A DNA stretch of 41,540 nt. Origin: Candidatus Kaiserbacteria bacterium. Lineage in GTDB: Bacteria > Patescibacteriota > Minisyncoccia > Phycocordibacterales > UBA2100. The translations under genes were made by a program, and so were the position numbers. Shown piece by piece: positions 37,305 through 41,540 of the stretch. Position 1 is the stretch's first letter. The number at the start of each line of letters is the position of its first letter. Under the pieces are notes generated by a model. That model was not told the DNA's origin. It ran no database searches and saw only the letters and a list, made by a program, of their open reading frames with translations. The DNA lies in assembly GCA_016867375.1 (NCBI GenBank), contig VGJQ01000008.1, forward strand, positions 1 to 41,540. Reading direction: 5' to 3'.

Positions 37305-37571
37305 ATGTCTGTACGGCTGCAGGAAGTGCTTGAAGATCTCCGGGATCGTGTGCTCGAAAGTATTGCCGATGACCTGAAGATGGCACGGCAGCTCGGCGAT
37401 GACGAAGTGTGGAGCTTGATCAAGAGTCTGGAATATAGTGCGAAGCGGGAGGCTGATCCATACATACTCTGCAATCGCGCGATTACATACAAATCGTCAA
37501 TTTATGGTATAATCTCGCATCACTGCAAGTATGAAAAAACCAAAAGACACTTCGTGGGGCACGGTGGCTGA
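37305..37571 (+). CDS. Possible small helical protein overlapping the methyltransferase start
   Basis: 88 residues from the ATG at 37305 (MSVRLQEVLEDLRDRVLES). The first 50 residues are strongly helical and protein-like. The last 14 codons overlap the next gene in another frame and include its -10 box. It may be real with a shorter ancestral end, or a decayed gene. No ribosome binding site. No family recognised. Confidence 0.4.
   Translation: MSVRLQEVLEDLRDRVLESIADDLKMARQLGDDEVWSLIKSLEYSAKREADPYILCNRAITYKSSIYGIISHHCKYEKTKRHFVGHGG
37508..37513 (+). promoter_or_regulatory. -10 box of the first methyltransferase
   Basis: TATAAT, 17 bases before the ATG at 37531. The -35 region (TTACAT, 19 bases away) is poor. 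Confidence 0.55.
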
Positions 37572-38322
37572 GTGGTACAGCACCTATCTCGAGACCAATC
37601 CTGATTCCTATCAGCGGCAGGTCATTTTGCCCAATCTCCTACGCATCCTCGCTATCAGGCAAGGGATGCGCGTGCTCGATGTGGCATGCGGGCAGGGATT
37701 CTTTGCGCGCGCGTTTGAGGGTGCAGGGGCTTCGGTCGTCGGTGTCGATATCGCGTCGGATTTGATAACGGAGGCGAAGAAGCTGTCCAAAAATATCCCG
37801 TATCATGTGACGCCTGCCGATGCGCTCGGATATGCCGAAGATGGCAGCTTTGATGCAGTCACTATGGTGCTCGCGATACAAAATATAGAAAATATGACCG
37901 GCGCATTTGCCGAAGCATCGCGTGTACTGCATAGAGAAGGGCGCCTCGTTCTCGTGATGATGCATCCGGCTTTTCGTATCCCGGAGCGTTCTTCCTGGGG
38001 GTGGGATGGTGAGGGAGGCCCCGTTAGAGGCGGGGCCTCTAACGGGGCGGGAGTGCAGTATCGTCGCGTCGATGGATACCTCTCTGCAGCGCGCTCCACG
38101 CTCCTCGTGCATCCGGGCCAGAAGGACAGCCCCACGACTACCTCGTATCATCGATCTTTGCAGGATTTCTCAAAGGCGCTTTTCAAGACCGGTTTTACCA
38201 TCACGCGGCTCGAGGAATGGATATCGCACAAGCAAAGTGAAAAGGGTCCGCGACAGAGCGCGGAGAATCTCGCGCGCAAAGAGATACCGATGTTTTTGAT
38301 GCTTGAAGCGACCAAGAGGTGA
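37531..38322 (+). CDS. Class I SAM-dependent methyltransferase
   Basis: 263 residues. Motif I VLDVACGQGFFAR (48-60), acidic loop VVGVDIA, motif for the adenine side (DALGYAEDGSFDAV), and post-motif IV VMMHPAFR typify the Methyltransf_11/25 group, acting on small molecules or lipids. Residues 162-173 or so (GGPVRGGASNGAG) are encoded by a GC-rich hairpin of 14-bp arms at 38018-38048, related to the rpsA terminator, which has entered the frame without breaking it. The insertion falls in a loop between conserved blocks. Substrate unknown. Confidence 0.88.
   Translation: MKKPKDTSWGTVAEWYSTYLETNPDSYQRQVILPNLLRILAIRQGMRVLDVACGQGFFARAFEGAGASVVGVDIASDLITEAKKLSKNIPYHVTPADALGYAEDGSFDAVTMVLAIQNIENMTGAFAEASRVLHREGRLVLVMMHPAFRIPERSSWGWDGEGGPVRGGASNGAGVQYRRVDGYLSAARSTLLVHPGQKDSPTTTSYHRSLQDFSKALFKTGFTITRLEEWISHKQSEKGPRQSAENLARKEIPMFLMLEATKR
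38018..38048. repeat. 31-nt hairpin inside a coding region
   Basis: GCCCCGTTAGAGGC / GCCTCTAACGGGGC, a perfect 14-bp stem with loop GGG. The outer arm sequence CCCCGTTAGA recurs in the hairpin at 28721-28752. Confidence 0.85.
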
Positions 38323-38343
38323 CAGATCGTCGCATATAAAAAC

Positions 38344-38371
38344 AAAGGCACATCGTGAGATGTGCCTTTTG
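38344..38371 (+). terminator. Terminator of the first methyltransferase
   Basis: AAAGGCACATC / GATGTGCCTTT, loop GTGA, with a further T. Between here and 38517, ACAAGCTTGC and GCAAGCTTGT form a 10-bp inverted repeat about 47 bases apart, a possible operator. Confidence 0.85.
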
Positions 38372-38503
38372 AAATAAAGAGCGAAATGCAGTGAGTGTCG
38401 ACCATAGATCCATAACGGACGGAGACAAGCTTGCATGTCTCTCTTCACTATCCTTTCCACACCAGATATACACCATGCACGCAAGCTTGTATGAATCATC
38501 ATA

Positions 38504-38509
38504 TATAAT
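38504..38509 (+). promoter_or_regulatory. -10 box of the second methyltransferase
   Basis: TATAAT ends eight bases before the ATG at 38518; the transcript should be leaderless or nearly so. Confidence 0.6.
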
Positions 38510-38517
38510 GGGTACAT

Positions 38518-39093
38518 ATGATGTCTCGTTTGAGCGACAATCACACTTCGACATTTGCACACCCGCCTTCGCACATCGCCGAAATGAATGTTGCTCCGGG
38601 TATGGTGGTGGTCGACTTTGGCGCCGGGAGCGGCGCACACGTCTTTCCTCTTGCAGAAGCGATCGGGCGCGACGGTCACGTGTATGCCGTCGATATCCAG
38701 CGTGATTTGCTGACACGTATCAAAAACGAGGCGCGTCGACGCGATCTGCATCATGTGGACGTGTTGTGGGGAGATATTGAGGTTCCTGGAGGGTCCAAGA
38801 TTGCCGATACAATCGCTGATATCGTACTGCTCTCCAATGTACTGTTCCAGCTTTCGGACAAGCACGCAGCGCTTTCAGAAGCACGCCGCATACTCAAACC
38901 CACGGGCCTTTTTGCAATCATCGAGCGCAATGGTGCGCCGGGGATCCTGCATCGCGAAAGTGCAATTCAAAAAGAAGACGTCCTCGCACGCGCGCTCAAG
39001 GCCAAATTTGAGCCCGTGCGCGAGTTTTATGCTGGTTCGCACCATTACGGCATACTCTTTCGCCCGATATTCTTACAACCGCCACGCGTATGA
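38518..39093 (+). CDS. Class I SAM-dependent methyltransferase
   Basis: 191 residues. Motif I VVDFGAGSGAHVFPLAEAIG (31-50), acidic residue in VYAVDIQ, and ADIVLLSNVLFQL fit a Methyltransf_25/31-like Rossmann fold; the form resembles UbiE- or arsenite-type small-molecule methyltransferases. No cysteine trio of arsenite methyltransferases is present. The stop overlaps the next ATG by four bases (ATGA), so the solute-binding protein is translationally coupled to it. Confidence 0.85.
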   Translation: MMSRLSDNHTSTFAHPPSHIAEMNVAPGMVVVDFGAGSGAHVFPLAEAIGRDGHVYAVDIQRDLLTRIKNEARRRDLHHVDVLWGDIEVPGGSKIADTIADIVLLSNVLFQLSDKHAALSEARRILKPTGLFAIIERNGAPGILHRESAIQKEDVLARALKAKFEPVREFYAGSHHYGILFRPIFLQPPRV

Positions 39094-40403
39094 AGATGAC
39101 CTCATTCCAAGTAGTGCTACTTGCGATATTTGCTGCACTCGCTGTCGCGGGCGTGCTCATCTTCGCTTTCGCGATCGGCGGGACCTCCTCGAACTCGATC
39201 GGGGCCATGACCATCTGGGGCACGTTTGATCAATACACCTTTTCGACACTTTTGCGTGAATTTTCCGATCGGGACCAGAACTTCCTGCAGGTCACCTATG
39301 TCCAAAAGAGCGCCGCGACATACGAGGAAGAGCTGACGCGTGCCATTGCCAGCGGCACGGGGCCCGACCTGTTTCTCCTTCGGCATGATTATGCGATACG
39401 CGCTGCAAATCAGGTCTTGGTGATCCCATACACGGGGGAGAGTTATTCCGTCTCTCGTGCGCAGTTTGAGAGCAGATTTGTCGACGTCGCAGCGCCTTTC
39501 ATGGTGGAAAAGGGTGTTATGGCGATCCCGTTTCTCGCTGACCCACTCGTCTTGTATTGGAACAAAGATATCCTAAGCACGTACGGGTTTGCCCAGCCAC
39601 CCCAATACTGGGACCAATTGCCCGCGATGGTCCCCGTCATCACCAAACGCAATGACGCTGGTCAGATCGTTCTGTCGACGATCCCTCTCGGTGAATATTC
39701 AAATATCGACAATGCAAAGGATATACTCTCGCTCATGATATTACAGGTCGGTGGTACGATCACTGTATACGATGACAACGGCAAGCTCATGCCTGCCCTG
39801 AGCGGGAATTCCCCCGCGTCTATCGGTGCAGTGGAAAAGGCACTCGATTTCTATACGAGCTTTGCCAATCCTTCTAAGCCTGGCACGTACACATGGAATC
39901 GTTCTTTGAACAGTTCGCGCGCGTCTTTTGCGGGCGCTGGTACGGCGCTTTACATAGGTCATGCGAGCGAGGAGGCGCTCATCAAAAAAATGAATCCCAA
40001 CCTCAACTTCGCCGTCGCCAAGGTCCCGCAGATCCGGGCCGCATCGACGACGATCAATACTGCACATGTGTATGGTTTCGCGATCCCGCGCAATGCCAAG
40101 AATCCGTCGGGGGCGTTGACTCTCGCCTTTTTCCTTGCCTCCAGTGACAACACGACAACAGCGGCACAATATTTCAAAATCCCCTCTGTGCGGCGTGACG
40201 TCCTCTCCAAAAAAGCAGATGGCAATATGGCGATATACCAAGGTGAAGTTATCAAGGGCCGCTCGTGGGTCGATCCCGACCCAGTGGCGACAGAAAAGAT
40301 CTTCCGGACAATGATCGAAAACACGACCAGCGGCTCCGTGCCACTGCTTTCGGACGCTGTACAGCGTGCACAGCAACAATTGAACGCGATTTTCGGTATA
40401 TAA
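39090..40403 (+). CDS. Extracellular solute-binding protein, sugar type
   Basis: 437 residues. A signal anchor (VVLLAIFAALAVAGVLIF) without a lipobox cysteine is followed by a family 1 solute-binding fold: MTIWGTF, ASGTGPDLFLLRHD, VMAIPFLADPLVLYWNKDIL, and a late segment AFFLASSDNTTTAAQYFKIP. Such proteins capture sugars or oligosaccharides outside the membrane for an ABC importer, but no permease or ATPase gene is nearby. Here it precedes VirB2-like genes, so it may serve surface uptake or contact instead. Confidence 0.88.
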   Translation: MKMTSFQVVLLAIFAALAVAGVLIFAFAIGGTSSNSIGAMTIWGTFDQYTFSTLLREFSDRDQNFLQVTYVQKSAATYEEELTRAIASGTGPDLFLLRHDYAIRAANQVLVIPYTGESYSVSRAQFESRFVDVAAPFMVEKGVMAIPFLADPLVLYWNKDILSTYGFAQPPQYWDQLPAMVPVITKRNDAGQIVLSTIPLGEYSNIDNAKDILSLMILQVGGTITVYDDNGKLMPALSGNSPASIGAVEKALDFYTSFANPSKPGTYTWNRSLNSSRASFAGAGTALYIGHASEEALIKKMNPNLNFAVAKVPQIRAASTTINTAHVYGFAIPRNAKNPSGALTLAFFLASSDNTTTAAQYFKIPSVRRDVLSKKADGNMAIYQGEVIKGRSWVDPDPVATEKIFRTMIENTTSGSVPLLSDAVQRAQQQLNAIFGI

Positions 40404-40431
40404 TGTGGAGTACACAACCTTCTTTGCTAGT

Positions 40432-40818
40432 ATGCGTAGCCTGACCACCAAAAGATCGATACAAAAGATAATCGTCTACGGACTTCCCATGCTGATCTTG
40501 CTTGTCGCGACACAGGCGCAGGCGCAGCAATGCACCGGCTCATGCCTAAACAGCCCTCTGAATCGGGCTATCAGCGGGATCCCGCAATTCTTTTCGATGA
40601 TTCTCAAAGCGTCGGTGATGATCCTTCTCCCTATCATAAGCTTGGCGATCGTCTTCTCGGGCTTTATGTTCGTCAAGGCGCGCGGCAATGAGCGTGAGCT
40701 TGCGACGGCGAAGCGAAATTTCTTCTATGTCATTTTTGGGGCGATCCTGCTTTTGGGTGCATGGCTCTTCGCCAACCTGATCGGCAACACCGTCTCGCAG
40801 ATTTTGCCGACAACATAA
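40432..40818 (+). CDS. VirB2/TrbC-like small membrane protein
   Basis: 128 residues from the ATG at 40432; a GTG at 40405 would add nine. A signal peptide (IVYGLPMLILLVATQAQAQ) is followed by a Cys pair (QQCTGSCLN) and two hydrophobic helices, with the basic cytosolic turn KARGNERELATAKRN between. This is the layout of TrbC/VirB2-type pilins of type IV secretion systems. TATAAT at 40399-40404 could be a promoter. First of three similar genes in a row. Confidence 0.7.
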   Translation: MRSLTTKRSIQKIIVYGLPMLILLVATQAQAQQCTGSCLNSPLNRAISGIPQFFSMILKASVMILLPIISLAIVFSGFMFVKARGNERELATAKRNFFYVIFGAILLLGAWLFANLIGNTVSQILPTT

Positions 40819-40834
40819 AATCACACGCTTCTAT

Positions 40835-41230
40835 ATGTATACGTCTCGCACTCTCTTCCTCACCATGCTTCTCGGGGCTGTGTATTGGGGTATGCCTGGC
40901 GTTTCGTTTGCTGCGCCGCAAAATCTGGTCGAGCTCGCCAATATGCTGGCCGCTATCCTCAATAGCGGCGCGACCTTCCTCGTGCTTCTGGCCGTCATCA
41001 TGTATTTCGGCACCCTCACAGCGTTTCTCTATAAAAAGCATAAGGGATTCACCTTTGCCGATCTCGGCAAAGTGATGCTATGGGGCATTATCGGCCTGTT
41101 CGTCATGGTCTCGATCTGGGGCATCATCCGCCTCGTACAAAACACGCTCTTTGGGGGCGGCGCGGGCGGGACGGGAGGTTTTGGGAACGAGACTCCGCTG
41201 GAATTTCAAAATTCATCCGTCTTGGAATAA
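40835..41230 (+). CDS. VirB2/TrbC-like small membrane protein
   Basis: 131 residues with a signal peptide (LTMLLGAVYWGMPGVSFAA), then two hydrophobic helices (about 44-63 and 79-100) joined by a basic turn (YKKHKGFTFADLGK), and a Gly-rich tail. The layout matches the preceding gene but the sequence differs. Probably a pilin-like or channel subunit of the same envelope structure. It lies 16 bases after that gene. Confidence 0.65.
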   Translation: MYTSRTLFLTMLLGAVYWGMPGVSFAAPQNLVELANMLAAILNSGATFLVLLAVIMYFGTLTAFLYKKHKGFTFADLGKVMLWGIIGLFVMVSIWGIIRLVQNTLFGGGAGGTGGFGNETPLEFQNSSVLE

Positions 41231-41243
41231 AGACAAGCAAGCT

Positions 41244-41540
41244 ATGAATAGTCTCTCGAAGCATTTCATAATACCGGGACTTATCGTCGGGTTCGTGCCG
41301 CATGCTGTGGCTGCCGAAGTATCTACCATTTCTGAGACGATAGGATTACTCAATATATTGACCGGATTCATGTTTGTGGCGGCGATTACGATCTTTGTGG
41401 GAGGGATCATCTCCTATTGGATAGACTTTGGCAATAGCGAGCGCATCAAGGGTATCAAACTGATGGAGTGGGGCGTGGCGATACTCTTCGTACTCGTGGT
41501 ATTTCTGGGTGTGGTGCAATTTTTCCAGGGTCATCAAGCG
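41244..41540 (+). CDS. VirB2/TrbC-like small membrane protein, cut by window end
   Basis: 99 codons are visible, without a stop. A signal peptide (FIIPGLIVGFVPHAVAAE) and two helices (about 30-56 and 70-90) with the turn DFGNSERIKGIKLMEWG again give the pilin-like layout; NSERIKGIK resembles NERELATAK of the first member. It is the third gene of this run. The operon clearly continues to the right. Confidence 0.6.
   Translation, partial: MNSLSKHFIIPGLIVGFVPHAVAAEVSTISETIGLLNILTGFMFVAAITIFVGGIISYWIDFGNSERIKGIKLMEWGVAILFVLVVFLGVVQFFQGHQA

Noticed and set aside
1-41540. CRISPR array, rRNA, integrase or transposase
   Set aside because: No regularly spaced repeats with unique spacers, no rRNA signature, and no recombinase motif were found on either strand.

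Overview
The window looks like a piece of a small-genome bacterium of the Patescibacteria / Candidate Phyla Radiation, most likely Parcubacteria-like. This is an inference from gene style; no rRNA is present to confirm it. Supporting signs are: both tRNA genes lack an encoded CCA; Obg lacks its C-terminal domain; ribosomal protein S21 is extended; HisRS is very divergent; several housekeeping genes have a -10 hexamer only 6-10 bases before the start codon and so are probably leaderless; small hairpin repeats are common; and a run of small VirB2-like membrane proteins closes the window. No central biosynthetic pathway is visible.

Layout. 1-1456: a P-loop kinase-like protein and a convergent 2-oxoglutarate/iron oxygenase. 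1665-8172 is an accessory, more AT-rich island. It holds a ParB-like gene, tRNA-Glu(TTC) with a hairpin-riddled second copy, tRNA-Ser(CGA), a multibranched RNA-like fold, and a segment of about 3.8 kb flanked by 80-nt direct repeats. That segment contains a smaller unit with inverted-repeat ends that carries a two-gene operon: a 77-aa protein and a 678-aa protein joining a MORC-like GHKL ATPase, a sigma-70 region 4 helix-turn-helix and a DnaA domain IV. DnaA-box-like sites lie around and directly upstream of this operon. This is the most novel item in the window. 6833-9823: a five-gene thiol-redox operon (glutaredoxin, ArsR regulator, small membrane protein, thioredoxin, CcdA-DUF3179 fusion) with a promoter and a palindromic operator.

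9991-16935: amino-sugar genes (NagB-like, PIG-L deacetylase), a cation diffusion facilitator, two small membrane proteins, a Pif1-type helicase, a small HTH protein and Obg. 16926-18000: the convergent obg/trxB terminator region is duplicated around a small unknown gene. 17918-25068 (minus strand): trxB, ftsZ, ftsA, ybeY, rpsU, a secreted protein, a HisRS-like protein and signal peptidase I. 25232-30932: pth, a metal P-type ATPase, a membrane-anchored serine protease, rpsA with a long leader, and a metallo-beta-lactamase-fold protein divergent from it.

31121-41540: small membrane and coiled-coil proteins, gyrA, a HicB/HicA-like pair, several small unknown genes, two SAM methyltransferases, a solute-binding protein and three VirB2/TrbC-like small membrane proteins, the last cut by the window end. 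Genes that plausibly work together are the redox operon (with trxB as possible cytosolic electron source), ftsA-ftsZ (division), ybeY-rpsU (ribosome) and the GHKL-DnaA fusion with its 77-aa neighbour.
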